From assembly GCF_022234545.1 (NCBI RefSeq), contig NZ_JAIEUI010000010.1, positions 62,001-126,000 on the forward strand: a stretch of DNA of 64,000 nt, given 5' to 3'. The translations under genes and the position numbers were made by a program. Positions 43,386 through 50,977 of this stretch are shown piece by piece. Source of the stretch: Paenibacillus piscarius. Lineage in GTDB: Bacteria; Bacillota; Bacilli; Paenibacillales; Paenibacillaceae. Every line of letters starts with the position of its first letter. The first letter of the stretch is position 1. Under the pieces are notes generated by a model. That model was not told the DNA's origin, searched no databases, and was given only the letters and a program-made list of their open reading frames with translations.

Positions 43386-43595
43386 TCATGGCTTCAATTG
43401 CTGAAGCGTATGAATGAAGGGCCGCAGCAGATCCGGAGTGAATCCGTCCTTGGCCAGTATGATCATAAGGGCCAGCGCAAGCGCGTATAGCATATGCACC
43501 AGTATTTTCTCCCGGAGGCTTCCCCGTTTCCTGCGATACCGGCCGAATTGCCACATCCACAGCAGCACATTGACAGAGATCAGAAAAACATTCAT
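43386..43595 (-). CDS. Small two-helix protein of the ger operon (D-subunit-like)
   Basis: This 69-residue product has two membrane helices (about 2-16 and 32-48) joined by a basic loop (RYRRKRGSLREK). Its ATG overlaps the gerC stop codon in an ATGA junction, strong evidence that it is translated. Small two-helix D proteins encoded in gerA-type operons of Bacillus species are known to modulate germination, and this fits by size, topology and position. The sequence alone does not prove homology. Confidence 0.72.
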   Translation of the reverse strand: MNVFLISVNVLLWMWQFGRYRRKRGSLREKILVHMLYALALALMIILAKDGFTPDLLRPFIHTLQQLKP

Positions 43596-44797
43596 GTATC
43601 CGTTTCCTTAAGCGGCGGATTCACAATTCTTCCTCTGCCCTTGATAATGTATTCCACAACTACGTCCACATCCATCCTGCTGAATTTCTCATTCCACCGA
43701 TCTTTCCATTGACTCCAATACCGGGGGTGCCGCTGGTGAAAAAATGTGCCAAAGCCGAAGATATCTACACCGAATTGCTCCTGTACATCCTTGATTCCGT
43801 TAGCAATCAGCTCCTTCGTCCGCTTGATGGCCTGCAGCTTCATCTGCTGCAGTGTCTCCCGGTTGTTCAAATCTAGATTACAGCCCACCTCGCCGACATT
43901 CGCTTCAATTCTCACCTTCACTGTGGCGTATGGTTCACCATTACGCACACCCGGACGAATGGAGGATTTCGCATCCAGCACCTCCATGACGAAGTTCCCC
44001 TTCCCGTCCGGACAATCCACCTTGCCTACAGTAGATTTCACTTTGCCGGTTACATAGTTATAGGCCTTGCTATCGTTCTCATCCAGCCAGCCGAGCAGGA
44101 CGTCATTCTTCATCACACCGATGCCTCTATACTCGAATTTCAGCGGGCTATTGATCGAATCCACATTATCTTTGGTCTTGCCCTTCTCCAGATTGCCCAC
44201 CATGAAGAGTCCGGTCAAGACCGCCTCCTTGCCCTCCAGATCAAACCATTTCATAAGATCCAGCAGGCGGACCGCTGAGGTGGGGGCCCAATTCTTCTGC
44301 GACCCGTTCAAGGAATCATAGAGATCTCTGGCCGGCAGCCGTTCGAGCGGGGTCATAATCGATAAGGCATCATGAGCGGTACCTTCGCGGACGATGGCCA
44401 AATCGAAGTCAGGCCGGACTTCATGGTCCCTGAACAGGAAATCCAGCGGCTTGCGGATACCTTCCTTCGCGGTAGCCTCATCCAGCAGCAGCATGCTCAG
44501 GTGAGATAAATAAATCTTGCGCGGCAGCATGGTGGTTAGCTTGCGCATGGCCTCCATAATCGTGACCGACTCCGTTGCAACTACAAGCGCCGGCGGCCCT
44601 CCCGAACCCCCTCCGCTGCTGGCGGCTGCCAGGCTGGGTGCCACGATCTGCACAGTCACGCGGTAGCCCTTGCCGGTCTTATCAATGCCAAGGCCGATGG
44701 CGACAGCCAGATCGCTAAGCTCCTTGCGGCTCCAGCAGCCCGCCAATGGGGTAATGAGCAGAACCAGCACAACGGTCAGCAATACCGTTCTTCTCAT
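43592..44797 (-). CDS. Ger(x)C family spore germination lipoprotein
   Basis: The 401-residue protein has a lipoprotein signal ending PLAGC (Cys21) followed by WSRKELSDLAVAIGLGIDKT, the family signature, and SHLSMLLLDEATAKEGI. The C-terminal third is the conserved GerC domain with KLQAIKRTKELIANG-like helices (LQAIKRTKELIANGIKDVQE). It is anchored on the outer face of the spore inner membrane next to the A and B subunits. It follows gerA by 2 bases and overlaps the D-like gene by 4. Confidence 0.93.
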   Translation of the reverse strand: MRRTVLLTVVLVLLITPLAGCWSRKELSDLAVAIGLGIDKTGKGYRVTVQIVAPSLAAASSGGGSGGPPALVVATESVTIMEAMRKLTTMLPRKIYLSHLSMLLLDEATAKEGIRKPLDFLFRDHEVRPDFDLAIVREGTAHDALSIMTPLERLPARDLYDSLNGSQKNWAPTSAVRLLDLMKWFDLEGKEAVLTGLFMVGNLEKGKTKDNVDSINSPLKFEYRGIGVMKNDVLLGWLDENDSKAYNYVTGKVKSTVGKVDCPDGKGNFVMEVLDAKSSIRPGVRNGEPYATVKVRIEANVGEVGCNLDLNNRETLQQMKLQAIKRTKELIANGIKDVQEQFGVDIFGFGTFFHQRHPRYWSQWKDRWNEKFSRMDVDVVVEYIIKGRGRIVNPPLKETDT

Positions 44798-44799
44798 GG

Positions 44800-46296
44800 T
44801 TAAGCTCCTCTGCGGTTACGCTTATTCCGCGAGCTTGACCAATATGGACTGCGGAAGACCGCGTCCGCCTGCTCTTTTTTCAGATATGGCGCATAGGGTC
44901 TCATGTAAGGAACTCCTGCGGAGTCCAGGCTGCATAAATGTACAATTAGAATAACGAAGCCTACGGTGATGCCGTAGATGCCGAAGGATGCAGCTGCTCC
45001 CATGAACAGAAAACGGATCAGCCGCACCGGAATCGACATATTATAGGCGGGAATGACAAAGCTTGAAATCCCGGTAATCGCGACCACGATGACCATCCCT
45101 GCCGAGACAATACCGGCATCTACCGCGGCTTGCCCCACAATCAGCGTTCCGACAATGGAGACCGCCTGGCCGATATTGCGGGGCATCCGGATACCCGCTT
45201 CACGGATAATCTCAAAGGTAATCTCCATCAGCGTAGCCTCAACGAACGCCGGAAACGGCACGCCCTCCCGCTGAAACATGATGCTCAGCAGCAGCCGGGT
45301 GGGCAGCAGATCCTGATGGAAGGTAGTGATTGCAATGTACAGCCCGGGTGCGAAGATGCTGATTATTACCGAGACCAGCCGCAGAACCCGGATCAGGCTG
45401 GAGAAAAGATAAGGCTGATAGCTATCCTCTGCGGACTGGATGAAATCCATGAACAAGGAAGGGACAACCATCACGAATGGGGTCCCGTCCACCATGATGG
45501 CAACTCTTCCTTCCGACAGCCCGGCTGCTATACTGTCTGGTCTCTCCGTATTAAGCACCGTAGGGAATACGGTATATTTATTGCGCTGAAGGTACTCCTC
45601 TACGAATTCGCCTTCCAGCACAGTCTTCAGTCCGATCTCGTCGAACATAAGCCCAATCTTCTTCAGAACCTGAGGTTCCGCCATTCCCTCCAGGTAGAGG
45701 ATAGACACATCCGTCTGGGTAACGCTTCCCACAGACCGGGTCACAATCCGCAGACGTTCATCCTTAATTCTTCTGCGGATCATTGTAATATTCGTCCCAA
45801 GGTCATCCGTGAAGCCCTCCTGCGGCCCCCGGATGACCGTCTCTGTCTTCGTCTCACCGATGCCCTTCTTCTCATAGCCTTGTATGGCCAGGGAGAGCGC
45901 CTGGTCGCAGCCGTCAAGGAGCAGCAGCGCACAGCCGGAGAGAATATCTTTTACCGCGCCTGACAGCTCCCCGGCCGTCTTGACCTGTCCTGCGCTAAGC
46001 ACCTGATTGCAGAAATACTCCGGCAGGCTGCAATCCTCTTCAGGAGGAGAAGCAGCCTGGATTGCAGGAATAATAGACTCCTCCAGCACCTGATTGTTCA
46101 CCATGCCATCCAGGAAGACAATCTGAACAACCATCGTCTTCCCGGAATGGCTCCAGTTCAGATGGAGGGTACGGACACTGATATCGGAGCTGTCGCCCAG
46201 CCTTCTGCAGATCATCTCTACATTTTGCCGGGAATCAAGAAATAGGCACTGGGGCTGGGGTTCATGCCGGTTAACGTCTTGGTCATGGAATTTCAT
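44800..46296 (-). CDS. Spore germination receptor A subunit (GerA family)
   Basis: The 498-residue protein has a cytosolic N-terminal half of about 265 residues and a membrane part with about five helices. Family landmarks are EGRVAIMVDGTPFVMVVPSL, LPTRLLLSIMFQREGVPFPA, IREAGIRMPRNIGQAVSIVG and a basic C-terminal tail. The loop RMPRNIGQAVSIVG with GQAAVDAGIVSAGMVIVVA is the most conserved part. The ATG has a GGGAG site 9 bases upstream. It is the first gene of the operon; a 10-bp hairpin lies 24 bases upstream. Sigma-G control is expected for such genes, but I can only point to a weak candidate at 46538-46566. Confidence 0.93.
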   Translation of the reverse strand: MKFHDQDVNRHEPQPQCLFLDSRQNVEMICRRLGDSSDISVRTLHLNWSHSGKTMVVQIVFLDGMVNNQVLEESIIPAIQAASPPEEDCSLPEYFCNQVLSAGQVKTAGELSGAVKDILSGCALLLLDGCDQALSLAIQGYEKKGIGETKTETVIRGPQEGFTDDLGTNITMIRRRIKDERLRIVTRSVGSVTQTDVSILYLEGMAEPQVLKKIGLMFDEIGLKTVLEGEFVEEYLQRNKYTVFPTVLNTERPDSIAAGLSEGRVAIMVDGTPFVMVVPSLFMDFIQSAEDSYQPYLFSSLIRVLRLVSVIISIFAPGLYIAITTFHQDLLPTRLLLSIMFQREGVPFPAFVEATLMEITFEIIREAGIRMPRNIGQAVSIVGTLIVGQAAVDAGIVSAGMVIVVAITGISSFVIPAYNMSIPVRLIRFLFMGAAASFGIYGITVGFVILIVHLCSLDSAGVPYMRPYAPYLKKEQADAVFRSPYWSSSRNKRNRRGA

Positions 46297-46320
46297 GAAT
46301 GAGGACTCCCTGCTGTCTGT

Positions 46321-46360
46321 CGCTGAATTATTGTAATCCTCAGTGTTGCCTAATTCAGCG
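46321..46360 (-). promoter_or_regulatory. Perfect 10-bp hairpin upstream of gerA
   Basis: CGCTGAATTA (46321-46330) pairs with TAATTCAGCG (46351-46360) over a 20-nt loop. No T-run follows on the minus strand. It lies 24 bases before the gerA start and ends just before its ribosome binding site, so it could be an operator or an mRNA stability or translation element. Confidence 0.5.
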
Positions 46361-46431
46361 CATTTCTAAACCCGAACAAGCCCCTTTTCGTTCCTGTTAA
46401 GGAGAGAAGGAGCTGAGTATGTATACACGCC

Positions 46432-46469
46432 AAAATCCCCGCTGCCTATTGCTTAAAGGCCCGGGGATT
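46432..46469 (-). terminator. Terminator-like hairpin at the end of the structured-RNA region
   Basis: AATCCCCG and CGGGGATT form an 8-bp stem with an inner GCC/GGC pair, followed by TTGG (the last Ts of the stem give TTTT) on the minus strand. It would separate the RNA upstream from gerA. Confidence 0.5.
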
Positions 46470-47014
46470 CAGGTGTTGATTCCTGTATTCAATTCAATCA
46501 TTTCCTCCAAGTAACAAAAGCCATATCCCTGACATGGTAGTTGTTCTCATAATCAATTCATATTCTTCATGGTACCGTGTTGCCCGTTCTCTCCTGTCCG
46601 GAGTGTTGCTCTCCATGTCCAGCATATGGGGTGGATTCCCGCGTACACGATCTCACGAAAAACGTTTTCACGGACGTTCTCCCTGCTGTGAAGAATCGTA
46701 ATTGTACGCTTCGCTAACCTTTTTCAACGGAATCACGCTCTTTCTTCCGCAAGAGGACTTTCGTGCCCCTGCTTAATGAATAGCATTTGGTTCAGCTTAC
46801 ACAAGATTTGCTAGATTTGCTCCGGGGTCCCGCATACCCACGATCTGCCGGAAGATGCTGTCACTCACCTTCCTTACCAGCAGCCGATTCCGGCATGCTT
46901 CGCTAACGCTAGTACATCGGGATTCTCTCCTTTCCTTCATTCATTGCTAAATTTAGGAATGAGACATCACCTTGGGTTCCACTTGTGAAGAATTGCTGCG
47001 GTTCCTGTGGTGAT
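46432..47014 (-). ncRNA. Putative structured RNA with two homologous domains (unrecognised)
   Basis: Two domains 189 nt apart share GTTAGCGAAGC (46897-46907 and 46708-46718) and, further on, AGATCGTG (46839-46846 and 46646-46653) followed closely by a GTA(T/C)GCGGGA element. In each domain the GC(A/G)T element pairs with the later GTA(T/C)GC: 46892-46898 with 46832-46838, and 46704-46709 with 46641-46646. An A-U pair in one stem is G-C in the other, a compensating change that favours real pairing. An outer stem encloses each domain: TCCC/GGGA in the first, ATTCC/GGAAT with a GTG/CAC extension in the second. A promoter-like site precedes and a terminator-like hairpin ends the region. I do not recognise any known riboswitch or ncRNA class. 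The ends are estimates. Confidence 0.5.
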
Positions 47015-47020
47015 GTCTAC

Positions 47021-47049
47021 ATTATACCCTGGACTTCATTAAATTTAAA
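47021..47049 (-). promoter_or_regulatory. Predicted sigma-A promoter of the structured RNA
   Basis: On the minus strand a perfect -10 box TATAAT (47021-47026) lies 17 bp from a weak -35 TTTAAA (47044-47049). The predicted start, near 47014, falls in the 5' arm of the 10-bp inverted repeat, so the repeat could be either an operator or a 5' hairpin. Confidence 0.5.
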
Positions 47050-47155
47050 CTTTTAAAAACGTCCTTATTTCCGCATTATCCTTAATAATCCTCTATGGAA
47101 GCGGATACAGCGCCTATCTCTAAAAATTACTCACGATATAAACGATTTCCTCCCG

Positions 47156-47899
47156 TTAGCTTCCCGCCTTCCGTTTCAATGCCATCACCAGGTAAATCCC
47201 ATAGATCAGATACAGGATATTAAGGATGGATACGATCAGCACTTCATGCTCCAGATTCTCATTACTGACCATAGCAAGTGCATCGTAGAGAAAGTGGAAC
47301 GCAATCAGCGGAATCAGATTTCGGCCGGCCACCATCAGCAGCGCGAGCACACAGCCCAGCAGCAGGGCATTGGCAACCTGGAGAAGCGTATGTATAAGAT
47401 CATTCCCGCCAAGTGCATTGGCCATATGTAGGATACCGAACAATAGAGAAGAGAACACAACATAGAAGAGCGGTCCCTTGGACCTCAGATAATTCCAGAT
47501 GATGCCTCTAAAAATTACTTCCTCGGCATACCCCACCATCAGGGTCATAATGACGATACTGATTACTTCAAGCGCACCGAGCTCCACATTGATACCGTTC
47601 ATCAGCGGCTGGGCTGCTGCAATTATGAGCAAAGGGATGTAGAACAGCACAGCTCTGGACGGTCCGGCCTGAAGCTTGCTGAAGCCGAAGCTTAAGAGCG
47701 TCGGGTCCTTTCTTTTCATATATACCGTTGTAATAACGGCCATCACGAGGAAGGCACAGGCCTGGGCATTGCGTATCCCCATGTCACCGAATTCCTGGAT
47801 GGTAGCTATAGCAGAGGCTACAGATACCGCCAGTGTCAGGACCACCCCCCATACCAGTGAGAATATAAGCGGGTGTTCTTTGGCAACAGTTCTCATCAA
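47156..47899 (-). CDS. CPBP family intramembrane metalloprotease
   Basis: The 247-residue protein has about seven to eight membrane helices. The CPBP/Abi motifs are present: EEVIFRG (Glu126 and Glu127) in motif 1, LLFGILHMAN with His158 in motif 2, and IAFHFLYDAL with His202 in motif 3, which together bind the zinc ion. Family members cleave prenylated or membrane substrates or process peptides such as bacteriocins. Two starts are possible: TTG at 47899, 8 bases after AAAGGAG, or the next codon, ATG. It is upstream of the structured-RNA region and no partner gene is evident. Confidence 0.88.
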   Translation of the reverse strand: MMRTVAKEHPLIFSLVWGVVLTLAVSVASAIATIQEFGDMGIRNAQACAFLVMAVITTVYMKRKDPTLLSFGFSKLQAGPSRAVLFYIPLLIIAAAQPLMNGINVELGALEVISIVIMTLMVGYAEEVIFRGIIWNYLRSKGPLFYVVFSSLLFGILHMANALGGNDLIHTLLQVANALLLGCVLALLMVAGRNLIPLIAFHFLYDALAMVSNENLEHEVLIVSILNILYLIYGIYLVMALKRKAGS

Positions 47900-48093
47900 T
47901 CTCTTGTCTCCTTTATTCAGTGAGGTTGTGTATTGCCGCTTCTGGGCAATAGTGAGCTTATTGTATACGATCTCCAGGAAAGATTCTACATTTTTTCGTC
48001 TGAGTGAATCTTCCAGTGGGCAATGCCGCCCGGGCCATGCTATAATCTCTGAATCCTACAACGAATAAGAGGTGCCCCATCAAAATCTATAAA

Positions 48094-48435
48094 GTGACCG
48101 TCCAGCTGGAGAAGGATGATTATGGCATTGAGGTCAGCCATTGGCGCCTGCTGGTGGAGACCAGCCGCTATTATGAGATCAAGCCCGAGAACGGGCCTGT
48201 CAAGCGGATCTACAAGGAGAAGCTGAATACCGTGGTCGATGATACCAAGGCTTATCAGGGAGGGCTTCTGGCTTGCTCCGCGTTCTGCCACGAAGACCGG
48301 ATCGATGACATGCACAGTCTAATGCTGGATTCGCTTCAGCTCAAGATCAGGACCTACCTGGATGCGCTGCATTTGAATCAGCGGGCCATCGAGCAGCAGG
48401 CCAAACAGCTGAAGCCTATGGAGCCTCAGGAGTAG
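48094..48435 (+). CDS. Small cytosolic protein of unknown function, possible ATC start upstream
   Basis: From the GTG at 48094 the product is 113 residues, VTVQLEKDDYGIEVSHWRLL and onward, acidic and basic with no membrane segment. It ends with a long helix rich in Q and L (LNQRAIEQQAKQLKPM). The GTG has no ribosome binding site at a useful distance. An AAGAGGTG site at 48067-48074 instead lies 4 bases before an in-frame ATC at 48079, which would add five residues and give (M)KIYKVTVQLEKDD, a natural-looking start. Function unknown. It is followed by a bidirectional terminator shared with cheA. Confidence 0.65.
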   Translation: MTVQLEKDDYGIEVSHWRLLVETSRYYEIKPENGPVKRIYKEKLNTVVDDTKAYQGGLLACSAFCHEDRIDDMHSLMLDSLQLKIRTYLDALHLNQRAIEQQAKQLKPMEPQE

Positions 48436-48459
48436 ACCTGCTGCCTTATGTTATAAATC

Positions 48460-48502
48460 AAAAACCGGAAGAACCGCGAATAGACGCGTTCTTCCGGTTT
48501 TT
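48460..48502. terminator. Bidirectional terminator
   Basis: A perfect 15-bp stem (AAAAACCGGAAGAAC at 48460-48474 and its complement at 48488-48502) provides T-runs in both directions. It separates the small protein gene from the convergent cheA. Confidence 0.93.
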
Positions 48503-48522
48503 GGCGTGATAACCGCTATGAA

Positions 48523-50511
48523 TCAATGGCTGATCAGATATGCGGCATCCAGAATCAGCGCCACCCGCCCGTTGCCCAGAATGGTAGCCCCGGACAGATG
48601 GTTCAGCGTTCCGAGATAATTCCCCAATGACTTGATTACCACCTCCTGATTGCCGATGATCTCATCGACTGCATAGGCGGCAATCTTGTCCACCGATCTT
48701 ACAATCACCAGCGGAATCGTCTTGGAGCCGCGCTCGGTACGCGGATAATGCAGCTTATCCCTGAGCCAGAAGAGCGGTACAATCCGCCCGTGGCTGATAA
48801 TGACCTGCTCTCCCTGGACGATCTGAATCTCTTCGGGGGAGATGCGGACAATCTCGGCTACATTATACATCGGGAAGATCAGCACACGCCCTGACACCTG
48901 GACCAGCAGCCCCTTGATAATCGCCAGCGTAAGCGGCAGGCGGATCGTGAACAGCGTTCCCTGGCCAGGCTCGGTCTCAATATCGATGATGCCGTTCAGG
49001 CGTCCGATCTGGCTGCGCACAATATCCATTCCCACCCCTCGGCCCGACACTTCACTAACCTCAGAAGCCGTGGAGAAGCCCGGCTCGAAGATCAGGCCTA
49101 CCGCTTCCTGCTTCGTCAGATATCCGGCCTGTTCCTCTGTGATGATTCCTTTGCCCAGTGCCGAAGCCTTGATCCGTTCAGCATCAATCCCCTGCCCGTC
49201 ATCCTGCAGCCGGATCACGACCTGATTCTCCTCGTGATAGGAGTTCAGGGTAATGACGCCCTTCGGTGCCTTGCCTTCCCGGGCCCGGACCTCAGGGCTC
49301 TCGATCCCGTGGTCGGCGCTGTTGCGGATCAGATGGATTAGCGGGTCGCTCAGCTCCTCGATAATCATCCGGTCCAGCTCGGTCTCGCCCCCTTGAATCC
49401 GCAGCTCAATCTCCTTGCCCAGCTTCTGGGACAGATCTCTGACCAGCCGCGGGAACCGGCTGAACAGCTGGTCGATCGGCAGCATCCGGGTCTTCATGAC
49501 CCCTTCCTGCAATTCTTTGATCAGGCTGCCCATATGATCCGAAGCAGAATGAATCTCCGGCAGCACACCTGCCGCATTTCCCCGCTGCCCCGCTGCGCTC
49601 AGATCAGCCAGAGAGGTCTGCTCAATCAGCAGCTCTCCGACCAGATTCATCAGATGATCCAGCCGCTCGACGCTCACCCTGACCGTTGACTGTGCCCCCT
49701 GGGTCCGTTCACGGCCCGGCGCAGCCGCCGGTTCGGCCTGTCCCGGATCAGCCGGGGCTGCCGTGCCGCTTCCGGCTGGCGGTCCGGGCTGGAATTCCGT
49801 AACAGCTACATGCTGGACATCAGTCTCGCCTGCCAGCTTCCCCGATACCTCCTGGATGTCAGCGGCGGATGCCGCTATTACGGCAAACTGGCCGTAACGT
49901 TCATCCTCGTCCGCTGCGGAAGCGGACGCATCCGCCAGCACAACAGCAATGACCTTGCCGCACACCTCTTCTATCCGCTGCAGCAGAAGGTAATGTCTCG
50001 CCCCCTTCATGAGGCAGTCATCCTTCAAGGTTATCGCAACGGACAGCAGCGTGTATCCGGCGGCAGCAGCCTCCTCGGCCTGCTGCCGCTCCGCCGTATT
50101 CAGCACCGGCAGCCTGACCGGCTGCGGCTCATTCCGTTTGCTGATCAGTGCCTTGATCTCCGCGACTACAGCACTGACATCTGTGAAGGTCCCGCCGCTG
50201 ACATATTCACTGCGCAACAGCTTCATGGCATCCAGCGCCTGAAAGAGTGTATCGATCAGCGTACCGGTAATCTCCGGCTTCTTCTCCCGCACCCATTCCA
50301 GCGCATATTCCACCTCATGCGTAAGATCACTCATCTCGCGGAAGCCCATGGTCGAGGCAGAGCCCTTAATCGTATGGGCAGCGCGGAAGAGGGTCTGGAT
50401 CAGCTCAGGGGCGGGCGCATGTTCCAGAGCGAGCAGGGACTGGTCGATCCGCTCCAATTGTTCATTCAGCTCTTCTATGAATATGCCGCGGTAAGCAGAC
50501 AGCTCCATCAT
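48523..50511 (-). CDS. cheA: Chemotaxis histidine kinase CheA
   Basis: The 662-residue protein has all CheA domains. The Hpt domain carries the phosphorylated His46 in TLFRAAHTIKGSASTMGF. A P2-like region spans about 150-235, followed by a Pro/Ala/Gly-rich linker. The dimerisation domain is VRVSVERLDHLMNLVGELLI, the ATPase has LIHLIRNSADHGIESPEVR, LQDDGQGIDAERI and GFSTASEVSEVSGRGVGMD, and the C-terminal 150 residues are the CheW-like coupling domain. It is last in the operon MCP, cheW, cheA, 16 bases after cheW. No cheY, cheB or cheR is next to it, so it either feeds the main chemotaxis pathway or a separate response. Confidence 0.93.
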   Translation of the reverse strand: MMELSAYRGIFIEELNEQLERIDQSLLALEHAPAPELIQTLFRAAHTIKGSASTMGFREMSDLTHEVEYALEWVREKKPEITGTLIDTLFQALDAMKLLRSEYVSGGTFTDVSAVVAEIKALISKRNEPQPVRLPVLNTAERQQAEEAAAAGYTLLSVAITLKDDCLMKGARHYLLLQRIEEVCGKVIAVVLADASASAADEDERYGQFAVIAASAADIQEVSGKLAGETDVQHVAVTEFQPGPPAGSGTAAPADPGQAEPAAAPGRERTQGAQSTVRVSVERLDHLMNLVGELLIEQTSLADLSAAGQRGNAAGVLPEIHSASDHMGSLIKELQEGVMKTRMLPIDQLFSRFPRLVRDLSQKLGKEIELRIQGGETELDRMIIEELSDPLIHLIRNSADHGIESPEVRAREGKAPKGVITLNSYHEENQVVIRLQDDGQGIDAERIKASALGKGIITEEQAGYLTKQEAVGLIFEPGFSTASEVSEVSGRGVGMDIVRSQIGRLNGIIDIETEPGQGTLFTIRLPLTLAIIKGLLVQVSGRVLIFPMYNVAEIVRISPEEIQIVQGEQVIISHGRIVPLFWLRDKLHYPRTERGSKTIPLVIVRSVDKIAAYAVDEIIGNQEVVIKSLGNYLGTLNHLSGATILGNGRVALILDAAYLISH

Positions 50512-50527
50512 GATGATCGCCCCCTTC

Positions 50528-50953
50528 TCAGCCGCCCAGAATTTCTTCGAGCTTCAGAATGCCTACCAGTTGTTCCTCGCGTTGCCCCATTCCGTGGAAC
50601 ACCGCTTCCCGGCTGCGGTTCTGACCGCCTGCCGGCGGATGAATCTCGGTGTACGTAGTCACCTTGTTCACCTTGTCCACAATGAGGCCGATGAACTCCT
50701 CGCGGTAATTGACCACAATGATCCGGGTGCTCCGGGTATATGGCTCATCCGCCATACCGAGCAGATTACGCAGGCTCATGACGCACACAACCTTGCCGCG
50801 CAGATTGATGACACCCTTGACTTCAGTCCGGCTGAAGGGAATATCTGTGATGCTGAGCATTTTGATAATTTCATGAATCTCTTCAATACGGATGGCACAG
50901 GTCTCGGCACCTACAGCCAGCTCGATATATTGTTCCTTCTGTAAGGATGACAT
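50528..50953 (-). CDS. cheW: Chemotaxis adaptor CheW
   Basis: The 141-residue protein is a single CheW domain: YIELAVGAETCAIRIEEIHE, ITDIPFSRTEVKGVINLRGK and TRIIVVNYREEFIGLIVDKV. NLRGKVVCVMSLR is the conserved core that binds the kinase and receptor. The C-terminus (REEQLVGILKLEEILGG) is normal. It is encoded 24 bases after the receptor gene and 16 before cheA, so one operon encodes a complete sensory core unit. Confidence 0.93.
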   Translation of the reverse strand: MSSLQKEQYIELAVGAETCAIRIEEIHEIIKMLSITDIPFSRTEVKGVINLRGKVVCVMSLRNLLGMADEPYTRSTRIIVVNYREEFIGLIVDKVNKVTTYTEIHPPAGGQNRSREAVFHGMGQREEQLVGILKLEEILGG

Positions 50954-50977
50954 AGCTTCACCTTCAGTCTGCAGAAT

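Larger units (their letters stand above)
46297..47155. other. Gene-free region of about 860 bp with structured-RNA features
   Basis: No protein gene is supported on either strand. On the minus strand, from upstream to downstream, it holds a promoter-like site (47021-47049), a 10-bp inverted repeat (46962-46971 with 47009-47018), two homologous RNA domains (about 46826-46924 and 46631-46736), a third long-range stem (46531-46537 with 46613-46619), a terminator-like hairpin (46432-46469) and a hairpin close to gerA (46321-46360). Confidence 0.75.

Noticed and set aside
46297..47155. T-box, M-box, ydaO, glycine or OLE RNA as identity of the gene-free region
   Set aside because: None of the signature sequences I know for these classes (for example the T-box GGTGGNACCGCG) is present, and the two-domain pattern does not match their layout.
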